Shown here: piece after piece, positions 1 through 7,691 of the stretch
How the letters are laid out: every line of letters starts with the position of its first letter
Numbering within the stretch: position 1 is the first letter of the stretch
Notes under the pieces: model-generated
What the model saw: the letters and a program-made list of their open reading frames with translations, nothing else
The model's database searches: none
What the model was told of the DNA's origin: nothing
Program-made: the position numbers and the translations under genes
NCBI GenBank assembly: GCA_041595375.1
Contig: JBFHKL010000024.1
Location: 1 to 24,851 of the forward strand
DNA: 24,851 bases
DNA from: Saccharicrinis sp041595375
Lineage (GTDB): Bacteria; Bacteroidota; Bacteroidia; Bacteroidales; Marinilabiliaceae
Direction of reading: 5' to 3'

Positions 1-106
1 AATCGGGACACCTAAGTGCCCCGATTAAAACTTAAACCCTAACCTAATCTATGAAAAACTCTTTTGCTCTTCGTAGAATTACTTAACAAAGTGCATGCCA
101 CTTTTT
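1..106 (+). repeat. Direct repeat copy A with hairpin and micro-ORF
   Basis: Positions 1-79 are identical to 409-487, and the match continues without indels, but with mismatches, to 106/514. The repeat opens with an imperfect 11-bp hairpin (1-11 against 16-26, one mismatch, CTAA loop). Next comes the tract TTAAACCCTAACCTAATCT and then the ATG of an 11-codon ORF at 51-86, encoding MKNSFALRRIT. The copy starts at the first base of the window, so it may extend further left. It resembles the 5' untranslated leaders that precede ATGAAAAA starts in Bacteroidota, but no long gene follows it. Function is unknown. Confidence 0.8.
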
Positions 107-158
107 AGTAAATCCAATACTAAAGACAAAAAAATAAAAACTAAATATTCTTGTCCCT

Positions 159-347
159 ATGCCAATTCCTCGATTATCAAAAACAGCGATGAATCAATAT
201 GCTATTTATCAGGAATTTGATTAGACCTATATCCGTCATACGCGCAGTAGAAATGAACGTCCGTGCTTTAGTAAGGTGATATATCGAGCAGCCTGTAAAA
301 CAATATTAAAAAAAGGAGTGCATTCTTCGAATACACTCCTTTTTTAA
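159..347 (+). pseudogene. Possible decayed small ORF with an in-frame TAG
   Basis: From the ATG at 159 there are 21 sense codons, then TAG at 222-224. The same frame stays open for 40 more codons to TAA at 345-347. The composition is protein-like: 21 residues ending YQEFD, then after the stop TYIRHTRSRNERP and so on. The last codons run into the terminator hairpin at 315-345. I do not recognise the product. It could be the remnant of a short gene caught between the two direct repeats, or a chance open frame. No promoter was identified. Confidence 0.2.
315..345 (+). terminator. Hairpin terminator, probably bidirectional
   Basis: An 11-bp stem (315-325 with 329-339, one C/A mismatch) has a 3-nt loop. 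It is preceded by an A run (308-314) and followed by T6 (340-345). The A and T runs on both sides suit termination in either direction. It would end a transcript starting from repeat copy A. Confidence 0.7.
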
Positions 348-408
348 ATCTATATATAATGATTATTACTCTTCTTTATTCCTGATCTTTGATTGTTTGT
401 ATAAAAAT

Positions 409-514
409 AATCGGGACACCTAAGTGCCCCGATTAAAACTTAAACCCTAACCTAATCTATGAAAAACTCTTTTGCTCTTCGTAGAATAGTATAGCAAAGC
501 ACATGCCACTTTTT
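409..514 (+). repeat. Direct repeat copy B with hairpin and micro-ORF
   Basis: This is the second copy, offset by exactly 408 bases from copy A and identical over its first 79 bases. The micro-ORF at 459-494 encodes MKNSFALRRIV and ends in TAG, where copy A ends in TAA. Nine of the eleven codons are identical at the nucleotide level. A second block matching 18 of 20 bases (CAAAG..CATGCCACTTTTT, 495-514) lies just after the ORF and is the most conserved piece outside the 79-base core. The copy sits 177 bases upstream of the YfhO-like gene. Confidence 0.8.
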
Positions 515-636
515 TCAAATATCCGCCGCTTAACATTTATTAACTCAAGCAAAGAAAAAGTGGCTATTCATTGCATCTTTACTTAATCCATCAAATCATA
601 CCTTCTCACAAATTTAATAAGATGCCCATTTAGTAA

Positions 637-667
637 TTGCAGGGTCTGGTCTTTTTATCTATTTTTA
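637..667 (+). promoter_or_regulatory. Candidate promoter for the YfhO-like gene
   Basis: A TTG at 637-639 lies 20 bases before TATTTTTA at 660-667, which matches TAnnTTTG at 7 of 8 positions. Transcription would start near 675, giving a leader of about 15 nt before the ATG at 691. The final G of the -7 box is missing, so support is limited. Confidence 0.3.
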
Positions 668-690
668 GCACTTCAAAAAAAGATAATACT

Positions 691-3210
691 ATGATTAACA
701 AACTAAAATCATTGCTTCCATACATCGGAACTCTTATTCTGTTTATCGCACTAAGTTTTACCTATTTTAGCCCGGTACTTAAAAATAAGGAACTCATCCA
801 GATGGATGAAACACATGCTACCGGCATGGCTAAAGAATTAAGGACCTTTGAACAAGAGACAGGAGAAAAGTCCCAGTGGACCAATAGCATGTTTAGCGGC
901 ATGCCTGCCTACCAAATAAGAGGAGATGCCTCTAAAAATATATTTTCCTACCTCAATCGCACATTCCGCTTAGGCTTACCTTATAAAACAGTAGCCATTT
1001 TATTTCTTTATCTTTTAGGCTTTTATGTTTTCTTACTCAGTTTAAAACTGGATAAATGGATGAGCCTCATCGGCGCCATTGCCTTTGCTTTTGGCTCCTA
1101 CAACCTTATTATTATTATTGCCGGACATATAACCAAGGCTTATACCATAGCACTAATGGGGCCTGTGATTGCAGGTATACTCTTCACCTACAACCGCAGT
1201 ATATGGGGCGGAGGGCTTTTTACTACCGTAGCACTTGGTTTGCAAATAGCCTATAATCATGTGCAAATCACCTATTATCTGGCTTTGTTAACCATGGTCA
1301 TTGTGCTTACTCGATTTATTTATGCACTTATTCACAAAACACTTCCTCAATTTACCAAAGCCACCGTCGTATTAATATTTGCGGCTTTTCTGGCTGTTCT
1401 ACCCAATATCTCAAACCTTTGGACAACCTATGAGTATGGCAAATACAGTATCAGAGGCAAATCTGATCTTAAAACCGAGCTCGGCGAGAAAACTCATAGT
1501 GGTCTGGACAAAGATTATGCCCTATCGTGGAGCCTTGAGCCTAAAGGAACCTGGACTTTGCTGGTACCCAATGCTGTAGGTGGTGCCTCAGAAGCCATAG
1601 GTAACAATAATGCCGCTTTAGAAAAGGTAGAAAGCCAATTTAAAGAAAGCATTGCCCAACAGAGTCAATACTGGGGCGGCAGACCCTTTACCTCAGGACC
1701 TGTTTATGCCGGAGCCATTGTTTGCTTCTTATTCTTACTGGGTGCATTCTATTACAAAGGACCTGATAAATGGTGGCTTATTGCCGGAACTTTGTTCTCC
1801 TTCTTTTTAGCATGGGGAAAACATTTTTCGGGCTTTACGGATCTTATGTTTTATCATTTCCCGCTATACAATAAATTCCGGACAGTAGAAATGTCAATGG
1901 TCATAGCCTCACTAACCATCCCTGCATTAGGATTTTTAGGGCTGAGAGAAATATACAACAACCCCAATCTGGTTAAAGAGAACACCTGGAAATTTCTGGC
2001 TGCTTTTGGATTAAGCGGAGGAATAAGCTTGTTGTTTTATTTATTCCCCAACACTTTTTTCGAATTTATTAACGATAACGAGCTCAGTAGTATTATTCAG
2101 CAAAAGCAACAATATATTCAACAAAATGCAGCTCAAGCAGCTCAAGTTAGCGCTTATTTTGATGGGCTGCTGGTAAACCTGAAAATAGCTCGTGCCAGTT
2201 TATTACAGGCCGATGCTTTCCGTAGTTTTGCTTTTATTCTGATTGCTTCAGGATCGATATGGTTTTACACCACCAAGAAACTACCCGGAAAATATTTAAT
2301 ATGGGGTTTGGGCCTATTGATTTTAATTGATTTATGGAGTGTTGACAAACGCTATCTGAATAATGACCATTTTCAGAGCAAAAGAAAAATGAATCAGGAA
2401 TTTGAGTTAACAAAGTCTGATACGGACATTAACCAAATGAAAGTTGATGGCGACAGAGTTTTTACCATCTACAAAAATCCATTTAACGAGGTAGGCACTT
2501 CCTATCATCATCAGTCTATTGGTGGTTTTCACGGAGCAAAACTACGCAGATATCAGGATGTCATTGAACATTACCTTGACAAAGACTGGCAAACACTGAT
2601 AACTACTCTTCAACAACAAAGTGGGCAGATTTCCATACTGCAACAACTGGCCGATATGCCTGCCTTAAATATGTTGAACGGAAAATTCATCGTATACAAT
2701 CCAAATGCAGAGCCTATTGTCAATCCATATGCCTTGGGTGAATCCTGGTTTGTTAAAGATGTTTACCCGGTTAATTCACCCGATGGAGCCATTGAGGCCA
2801 TTGATCATGTTAACCTGAGAGATAAGGCCATTATAAACATCTCGGAATTTAAAGCACTGGATGGCTATCATGTAGATTCTATCGCTGGAGAAATAAAATT
2901 AAATGATTACAAACCCAACCACCTTACCTATAATTACACCACTCAACAGGATCAGTTGGCAGTGTTTTCGCAGATCTATTATCCCAAAGGATGGAATGCG
3001 TATCTGGACGGCAAGCCTATTGAAATTTACAGGGCTAATTATATTTTAAGAGCAGCTAATTTACCTGCCGGCACTCATCAGCTGGAATTTAAATTTGAAC
3101 CAAAATCATACCAGGCAGGACAAATTATTGCCTTGATTAGTTCGTTACTGGTTCTGGCCCTTATTTTATTTGCAGCCTTTACTTATTGGAAAAAAAGACA
3201 AAAGGCCTGA
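691..3210 (+). CDS. YfhO-like polytopic membrane protein
   Basis: This 839-residue integral membrane protein is of the bacterial YfhO type (PF09586-like). In other phyla the family is linked to cell-surface or lipoteichoic-acid glycosylation; its role in Bacteroidota is unclear. The N-terminus has a membrane anchor and then a soluble stretch (QMDETHATGMAKELRTF, then WTNSMFSGMPAYQ) typical of Bacteroidota members. About a dozen hydrophobic helices follow. The C-terminal periplasmic part has the family signature of a beta-rich segment (GWNAYLDGKPIEIYRANYI, then LPAGTHQLEFKFEP) before a last helix and a basic tail. I start at the ATG at 691; the frame is open upstream to a TTG at 637, but that would add 18 residues of non-signal sequence. 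It is monocistronic and ends at a shared convergent terminator. Confidence 0.85.
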   Translation: MINKLKSLLPYIGTLILFIALSFTYFSPVLKNKELIQMDETHATGMAKELRTFEQETGEKSQWTNSMFSGMPAYQIRGDASKNIFSYLNRTFRLGLPYKTVAILFLYLLGFYVFLLSLKLDKWMSLIGAIAFAFGSYNLIIIIAGHITKAYTIALMGPVIAGILFTYNRSIWGGGLFTTVALGLQIAYNHVQITYYLALLTMVIVLTRFIYALIHKTLPQFTKATVVLIFAAFLAVLPNISNLWTTYEYGKYSIRGKSDLKTELGEKTHSGLDKDYALSWSLEPKGTWTLLVPNAVGGASEAIGNNNAALEKVESQFKESIAQQSQYWGGRPFTSGPVYAGAIVCFLFLLGAFYYKGPDKWWLIAGTLFSFFLAWGKHFSGFTDLMFYHFPLYNKFRTVEMSMVIASLTIPALGFLGLREIYNNPNLVKENTWKFLAAFGLSGGISLLFYLFPNTFFEFINDNELSSIIQQKQQYIQQNAAQAAQVSAYFDGLLVNLKIARASLLQADAFRSFAFILIASGSIWFYTTKKLPGKYLIWGLGLLILIDLWSVDKRYLNNDHFQSKRKMNQEFELTKSDTDINQMKVDGDRVFTIYKNPFNEVGTSYHHQSIGGFHGAKLRRYQDVIEHYLDKDWQTLITTLQQQSGQISILQQLADMPALNMLNGKFIVYNPNAEPIVNPYALGESWFVKDVYPVNSPDGAIEAIDHVNLRDKAIINISEFKALDGYHVDSIAGEIKLNDYKPNHLTYNYTTQQDQLAVFSQIYYPKGWNAYLDGKPIEIYRANYILRAANLPAGTHQLEFKFEPKSYQAGQIIALISSLLVLALILFAAFTYWKKRQKA

Positions 3211-3250
3211 TTTAAGAACCAAGCACCTGAGATAGAAAACAATAAAAAAA

Positions 3251-3275
3251 GGAGTTAAAAATAACTCCTTTTTTT
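3251..3275. terminator. Bidirectional terminator between convergent genes
   Basis: A perfect 7-bp stem GGAGTTA/TAACTCC (3251-3257 and 3262-3268) with an AAAA loop is flanked by A7 on the left and T7 on the right. It lies between the stops of the YfhO-like gene (+) and the phosphatase gene (-), so it probably ends both transcripts. Confidence 0.85.
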
Positions 3276-3279
3276 ATGA

Positions 3280-4512
3280 TCATTTAAACTGAATAGCTGC
3301 TATGGATATATCGTCAAAAACGGATCCTATCTCGAGCTGTTCATTAATCAGCTCCTTCAATTCCTCCATATTTCGTTCCACATCATGTTTATTGCAGATA
3401 ATATCTTCAACCGACTTCATTCCCGACTCTATTTCTTCGCCGCTTTCCAACTCAACCAATCCATCGGTAAAGGCTAAAAACTTAGCTTGCCGGGGAATAC
3501 TTGTCTTGCCTACCTCAACAGCAGGAATCTCATCGAGCATACCCAAGCCAATGCATCCCACATCTAAACTTGATAAAATTCGTTTTTTGGGATCAAATAG
3601 CATGGGAGGTAAATGCCCTGCATTAATATAAGTTAGCTTACGGGTTAAGGTATTGTACTTTCCCACAAACATGGTAATAAATTTCTCACTATTAGCACTT
3701 TGATTCACCTTTTGGTTGAGCAAATGCACCAGTTTTTTCATATTGATATTCGGAGTAAAAAGAGCTCTGAAGACCGCCTGAAAATTAGACATAAGCATGG
3801 CTGCTGAAATTCCTTTTCCTGATACATCAGCAATACAAAAACCCAATACATTCTTTGACAGTCTGATAAAGTCATAATAATCGCCCCCAACTTCAAACTG
3901 AGGATGATAAAATGTATGAATAGAATACCTGGTACTAATTGGCAGATTTTTGTCGGCAGGAACCAATTGGGATTGAATCCTCGAAGCCAGCTCCATCTCC
4001 TTACGCATAGCCTCCTGCTCGAGAATCTCTTCCTGCATCCTTTTATTCTCAATAAAAACAATGATAAGGTTCGAGATAATCTGAATCAGTTTAAGATGCT
4101 TAATGGTTGGACTGATGCCCTGATGCTCCTCTTCCACATCTCCTATTAAAACAAAACCAATGGCCTTAAAACGATGGAATAAAGGAATGACAGCATCGAA
4201 CCCTTTTAATTGGGGCGGGTGTGAAATAGTAATATTCTCAATATTTTTATACTGAATAAGATCCGTTTCTACATTAATATCTGCCAACTCTGCTTTGGTA
4301 ACACCTGAGTTTAGCAGGTTTTTCCACCTTCCTTTTATATAAGTAAATACCAATATCTTACCCACTTCTAATTCTTCGCGCAACAAAATTTCAAATTCCG
4401 AAAGCAAGTCTTCAATGCTATGATCCTCGTTAATTGTTTGCGCAATATCAAGGAGAATATTCAAGCGATCCTTAAAAAGTCTTAGTCTCTTTTTTTGAAG
4501 TTGGGTAACCAT
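3280..4512 (-). CDS. PP2C/SpoIIE-family serine phosphatase with N-terminal GAF-like domain
   Basis: This 410-residue cytoplasmic protein has three parts: a GAF-like sensory region (about 15-155), a helical linker likely to form a coiled coil (about 155-185, ending ASRIQSQLVP), and a SpoIIE/RsbU-type PP2C phosphatase domain (about 190-410). Metal-binding and catalytic motifs are intact: GGDYYDF (209-215), IADVSGKG (227-234), YINAGH (295-300), FTDGLVE (348-354) and FDDISIA (399-405). Such proteins dephosphorylate anti-sigma-factor antagonists (RsbV/SpoIIAA type) in partner-switching pathways. No anti-sigma factor or antagonist gene lies in this window, so the target is unknown. No transmembrane segment is apparent. 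The ATG at 4512 gives a normal length. Confidence 0.9.
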   Translation of the reverse strand: MVTQLQKKRLRLFKDRLNILLDIAQTINEDHSIEDLLSEFEILLREELEVGKILVFTYIKGRWKNLLNSGVTKAELADINVETDLIQYKNIENITISHPPQLKGFDAVIPLFHRFKAIGFVLIGDVEEEHQGISPTIKHLKLIQIISNLIIVFIENKRMQEEILEQEAMRKEMELASRIQSQLVPADKNLPISTRYSIHTFYHPQFEVGGDYYDFIRLSKNVLGFCIADVSGKGISAAMLMSNFQAVFRALFTPNINMKKLVHLLNQKVNQSANSEKFITMFVGKYNTLTRKLTYINAGHLPPMLFDPKKRILSSLDVGCIGLGMLDEIPAVEVGKTSIPRQAKFLAFTDGLVELESGEEIESGMKSVEDIICNKHDVERNMEELKELINEQLEIGSVFDDISIAAIQFK

Positions 4513-4583
4513 CTGTGATTTCTAAAAACTGTTAGAATGGTAAGTTATTAATTTTTTGACCAAAATAAGCCATTTGCCTGAAA

Positions 4584-4619
4584 TAAAAAAAGCCCTGGTA
4601 GAACAACAGAGCTTTTTTT
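4584..4619 (-). terminator. Terminator downstream of efp
   Basis: On the minus strand, an interrupted stem (AAAAAAGC/GCTTTTTT with CTG/CAG inside and a mismatch) with a loop of about 9 nt is followed by a run of T. It sits just after the efp stop and before the phosphatase ATG at 4512, so it probably separates the two transcripts. Confidence 0.6.
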
Positions 4620-4633
4620 ATCCTTATAGTCAT

Positions 4634-5203
4634 TTACTTTTTCACTCTTTCAACATACGATCTGTCACGAGTATCTACTTTAATCCAATCTTCAGTATTC
4701 ACAAATAAAGGTACCATGATCTGAGCTCCTGTATCAATAGTAGCAGGTTTTAAAGAGTTTGTAGAAGAAGTATCCCCTCTTACTCCCGGCTCGGTATAAG
4801 TCACCTCAAACTCAATATGCATAGGCAAATCAACCAACAATGGAGTTTCTGTATCGGCATGATAAACAACTTCACAAGCCAAGCCATCCTTTAATAAATC
4901 ATAATTGTTAATTAATTTTTCATCAATGCTTACCTGTTCAAAGCTTTCGTTATTCATGAAAACATATCCATGTTCTTCTTTATATAAATATTGATACGAA
5001 CGACGTTCTACGCGCTGTTCCTCAATTTTGTGACCTGCAGAGAAAGTATTATCAATCACTTTTCCACTTGAGATATTTTTCAACTTTGTTCTAACAAAAG
5101 CAGGTCCTTTTCCTGGTTTCACATGCTGAAACTGCACAACTGCATATAAATCATTTTTAAATTTAATGCACATCCCGTTTCTAATATCAGCTGTAGTTGC
5201 CAT
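4634..5203 (-). CDS. efp: Elongation factor P
   Basis: This 189-residue protein is full length for EF-P, which binds ribosomes stalled at proline stretches and stimulates peptide-bond formation. The KOW-like N-terminal domain carries the tip loop VKPGKGPAF, with the lysine at position 32 that is modified in some bacteria. The central OB domain contains YLYKEEHGYVFMN. The C-terminal OB domain has the hallmark GVRGDTSS..LKPATIDTGAQIMVPLFVN and a typical ending. No modification gene (epmA type) lies nearby. The ATG at 5203 fits the family start. An exact TATTTTTG box (minus strand, 5242-5249) lies upstream without an obvious TTG partner, so the promoter is only partly supported. Confidence 0.97.
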   Translation of the reverse strand: MATTADIRNGMCIKFKNDLYAVVQFQHVKPGKGPAFVRTKLKNISSGKVIDNTFSAGHKIEEQRVERRSYQYLYKEEHGYVFMNNESFEQVSIDEKLINNYDLLKDGLACEVVYHADTETPLLVDLPMHIEFEVTYTEPGVRGDTSSTNSLKPATIDTGAQIMVPLFVNTEDWIKVDTRDRSYVERVKK

Positions 5204-5269
5204 AGTGTTATAAATTAAATCTTTGTGTAAATAAATTGCTGCAAAAATATATCAAAAAGTTTAAAATAA

Positions 5270-6070
5270 CTAATATCGTATACAGCTAAAGGGATTGCGC
5301 AATCCTTTAAATTCATCCAGCTCGCAGGTAAAGGATCCCACCTTCAGGTTCACCTTGACTTTCACAGGGATACGATTGTCATCCCGTGAAATCCACACCT
5401 TCAGATCTTCTTCTGTTTTAAACATTCTCCCTACCTCGGTTACTGGATGAAACAGATAGCATTCCATTTGACCATACTTTGTATCTATCATTTCAACTCC
5501 CATATATCTTATTCTCAGGGTAAAAATTTCATCCCCAAAATAACAAACATAACTCAATACCTCCCCTGGTTCCATATCATCGTTAAAATCGAAACGTCGG
5601 GCGTAATAAAAGGCCGAAAGAATATCCTGAATATAAACAGGCACCTGAACAACTCCTGATTTTTGACTATGAATTTGAATAGAATCTTCTACCACACTGG
5701 CGTAATCGTATGTCACCTCATTGTAATACCGATATCCTCCCTCTCTAATATCCCTGACAGATTTAAGCGGTTGATGAGTAACTGTGTCAATGATACTGGT
5801 ATAGCGATCACGGAGTTTAAAAACCACATCAACAAAACCCGATGTGCTGGCCTGCAATACCACTTCATGAGCCATTCTACCATTCCAGAGGGTATCGGAG
5901 ACCGAGAAACTTACATACCCTCCTGTTATAAAACCATATTTGAGTGTATACTTTAAATATTCTCCGCTTTGATATGCCTCTGTATGTAAGGAGGACGTAC
6001 CCTGAGAAAAAGCCGCATTACAAAGGGCATAAAGCAGCCATATGGTTATCCTCATTATCTTAAAATTCAT
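5270..6070 (-). CDS. Exported DUF3108 family protein
   Basis: This protein has about 266 residues and an N-terminal signal peptide (basic start, hydrophobic ITIWLLYALCNAAFS, cleavage likely near FSQG). The mature part matches the DUF3108 pattern: GEYLKYTLKYGFITGGYVSF, a central block with DILSAFYYARR, and VWISRDDNRIPVKVKV near the end. The family is predicted to be periplasmic and beta-rich, with no known activity. The frame is open to a TTG at 6076; I chose the ATG at 6070, and an internal ATG at 6055 is also possible. It ends in TAG, which shows that amber codons are ordinary stops in this genome. It lies 66 bp upstream of efp on the same strand. Confidence 0.85.
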   Translation of the reverse strand: MNFKIMRITIWLLYALCNAAFSQGTSSLHTEAYQSGEYLKYTLKYGFITGGYVSFSVSDTLWNGRMAHEVVLQASTSGFVDVVFKLRDRYTSIIDTVTHQPLKSVRDIREGGYRYYNEVTYDYASVVEDSIQIHSQKSGVVQVPVYIQDILSAFYYARRFDFNDDMEPGEVLSYVCYFGDEIFTLRIRYMGVEMIDTKYGQMECYLFHPVTEVGRMFKTEEDLKVWISRDDNRIPVKVKVNLKVGSFTCELDEFKGLRNPFSCIRY

Positions 6071-6193
6071 ATACAACTAATTAATGAGCTTACGAAAAAA
6101 TAAACCTACTGCCCCGTTTCGCTATACGCTTAGAAATGATGACCTTTTGCTATAAAAAAACCTTTTTTACTGAAGAAACAGAATAAAAATTCT

Positions 6194-6889
6194 TTAAAAA
6201 ATTTTATTTTTAGGTGGAGTAGCCACAAAATCTTTTAGATAAAAAGGCTCAAAATAAGCTACATCTTCAAAATCATTATTTCTGAACTTTTCCATAGCCA
6301 CAGAAACCATATTGGAAGCCAAGGGAGCCTTATCATCTAAAAAAATAGCCTTTTCATGCCTGATCATATCTTTACATTTGGCCGCCCCGTCCCCTAAGAA
6401 AATAATAGGATGCTTATCCAACTCTTCCTGAAAGCTATTCTCATCAATAATCTCAGCACTGATGTCTTTTTGTATTTTTATTTGGTTATCATATAAAGCA
6501 GTGTACACTTCCATCCTACGGGCATCAATCATGGGACATATCAATGTATCTTCCTTTAGCAAGTCGCTATCTGCAGCTGCATATGCCAAAGCTTCCAGAG
6601 AGGTAATGGCTATCAAAGGCTTTTTTAAGGCATAACATATACCCTTGGCCACAGAAACCCCTATACGTAATCCGGTATACGATCCGGGTCCGCTACTCAC
6701 AGCCAATGCATCGATATCTTTCAACGCATAATCATCTAGCTCATTAAACATATCCTGTATAAACACAGTAAGATGAGTAGCATGAGAATTTGCGTCAAAA
6801 AGTTCTTTTGTTGCTATAATGTTGTCCTGATTAGATAAACATACAGAACAAACTTTTGTAGATGTTTCAAGCGAAAGTATTAATGCCAT
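6194..6889 (-). CDS. tsaB: tRNA threonylcarbamoyladenosine biosynthesis protein TsaB
   Basis: This 231-residue protein belongs to the TsaB branch of the ASKHA (Kae1/TsaD-like) fold. TsaB partners TsaD in the complex that makes the t6A modification at position 37 of ANN-decoding tRNAs. Visible features are the start LILSLETSTKVCSVCL, the diagnostic SSGPGSYTGLRIG (65-77), the following VAKGICYAL helix, and the C-terminal FEPFYLKDF. Like other TsaB proteins it lacks the metal-binding histidines of TsaD. The ATG at 6889 is the family start. A perfect TATTTTTG box (minus strand, 6911-6918) lies just upstream. It is divergent from the dCMP deaminase gene. Confidence 0.95.
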   Translation of the reverse strand: MALILSLETSTKVCSVCLSNQDNIIATKELFDANSHATHLTVFIQDMFNELDDYALKDIDALAVSSGPGSYTGLRIGVSVAKGICYALKKPLIAITSLEALAYAAADSDLLKEDTLICPMIDARRMEVYTALYDNQIKIQKDISAEIIDENSFQEELDKHPIIFLGDGAAKCKDMIRHEKAIFLDDKAPLASNMVSVAMEKFRNNDFEDVAYFEPFYLKDFVATPPKNKIF

Positions 6890-6933
6890 GTGTAAAATGA
6901 TTAAGAGCTACAAAAATAGTTTTTTTTACGAAA

Positions 6934-7042
6934 AAAAGGGACTCTCTCTCGAATGTCCCCTTTTCTTAACCTAAACCTAATTATTATGAAAAAATCATTC
7001 TACTTTTCAATCAGTAGTCATATTTCTTATACACACTATTAA
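6934..7042 (+). promoter_or_regulatory. Hairpin leader with micro-ORF, related to the 1-106 repeat
   Basis: A stem AAAAGGGAC/GTCCCCTTTT (6934-6942 with 6955-6964, one bulged C) is followed by TTAACCTAAACCTAATTATT and an ATG at 6986. The ORF encodes MKKSFYFSISSHISYTHY (18 codons, stop TAA at 7040-7042). The arrangement, the CCTAA-rich tract and the start ATGAAAAA match the two repeats at 1-106 and 409-514, but the sequence is otherwise different. It may be a leader RNA or a free-standing small transcript. The next long gene starts 169 bases later and has its own promoter. Confidence 0.5.
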
Positions 7043-7153
7043 TTACGCTTAATCAAAAGAAATGTTGCTTTAATCAAAGAAAAATAATGACTTATCATAC
7101 AATTTTAACATTTATTAAGGAATTATAGCAGTAAATACAAGGCAAAACGCTAT

Positions 7154-7182
7154 TTGCTAACTTTTTAATTTTATTACATTTG
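7154..7182 (+). promoter_or_regulatory. Promoter of the dCMP deaminase-protease operon
   Basis: TTG at 7154-7156 is followed after 18 bases by TACATTTG at 7175-7182, an exact match to the Bacteroidota -7 consensus TAnnTTTG. Transcription should start near 7189, leaving a leader of roughly 20 nt before the ATG at 7212. Confidence 0.7.
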
Positions 7183-7211
7183 CTACCCTTGTTTAAAATG
7201 AGAATAAATAC

Positions 7212-7655
7212 ATGAACGAAAAAGATTTACCCACAGAAGAAAAACAGAACCTCTTGGATAGGCGATATCTAAGAATGGCGTATATCTGGGCGGAGAATTC
7301 ATATTGTAAACGCCGTCAGGTGGGAGCGCTTATCGTTAAGGAGAAAATGATTATCAGCGATGGATACAATGGTACTCCTTCGGGTTTTGAAAATAATTGT
7401 GAAGATATAAACAATATAACTAAACCATATGTTTTACATGCCGAAGCCAATGCGATTACCAAGGTAGCACGCTCCAACAATAGCTCAGAGGGAGCTACCT
7501 TATATGTAACGGCATCCCCATGTATTGAGTGTGCCAAGCTAATTATTCAGGCAGGCATTCAGCGGGTTGTATATAGTGAAAATTACCGTATTGAGGATGG
7601 GATAAATCTTTTAAACCGGGCGAATATAGAGACTATTCATTTGAATATAAAATAA
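7212..7655 (+). CDS. Deoxycytidylate (dCMP) deaminase family protein
   Basis: This 147-residue zinc-dependent deaminase is of the CDA/dCMP deaminase superfamily and probably converts dCMP to dUMP, supplying thymidylate synthesis. The zinc site is intact: HAEAN, with H76 as ligand and E78 as the catalytic acid, and SPCIEC, with C104 and C107. The N-terminal half has the dCMP-deaminase pattern CKRRQVGALIVK and SDGYNGTPSGFENNCED, which separates it from tRNA or cytidine deaminases. ComEB-type annotation is the usual alternative name. It is the first gene of a likely two-gene operon; the protease gene starts 36 bp after its stop. Confidence 0.92.
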   Translation: MNEKDLPTEEKQNLLDRRYLRMAYIWAENSYCKRRQVGALIVKEKMIISDGYNGTPSGFENNCEDINNITKPYVLHAEANAITKVARSNNSSEGATLYVTASPCIECAKLIIQAGIQRVVYSENYRIEDGINLLNRANIETIHLNIK

Positions 7656-7691
7656 TTAAACACTCACAGCATCAAATTAAGGACACAAAAA

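Larger units (their letters stand above)
1..690. other. Gene-free region with direct repeats and a terminator
   Basis: No intact gene is visible before the ATG at 691. The region holds two copies of a direct repeat (1-106 and 409-514), each with an imperfect hairpin and an 11-codon micro-ORF. Between them are a degenerate ORF with one in-frame stop (159-347) and a hairpin terminator (315-345). A weak promoter candidate lies at 637-667. From 515 to about 630 I see only AT-rich sequence. Confidence 0.7.
6890..7211. other. Divergent intergenic region between tsaB and the dCMP deaminase gene
   Basis: This 322-base region holds a TATTTTTG box for tsaB (6911-6918, minus), a hairpin and 18-codon micro-ORF element (6934-7042, plus) and an imperfect direct repeat of TTAATCAAA with 21-bp spacing (7049-7057 and 7070-7078). 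It also holds a good promoter for the deaminase gene (7154-7182). Nothing else is apparent. Confidence 0.7.

Noticed and set aside
1..514. CRISPR array or insertion sequence
   Set aside because: There are only two long repeats 408 bases apart, without regular spacers, terminal inverted repeats or a transposase.
637..690. Upstream TTG start for the YfhO-like gene
   Set aside because: It adds 18 residues with no signal or membrane character, while the ATG at 691 gives a standard N-terminal anchor.
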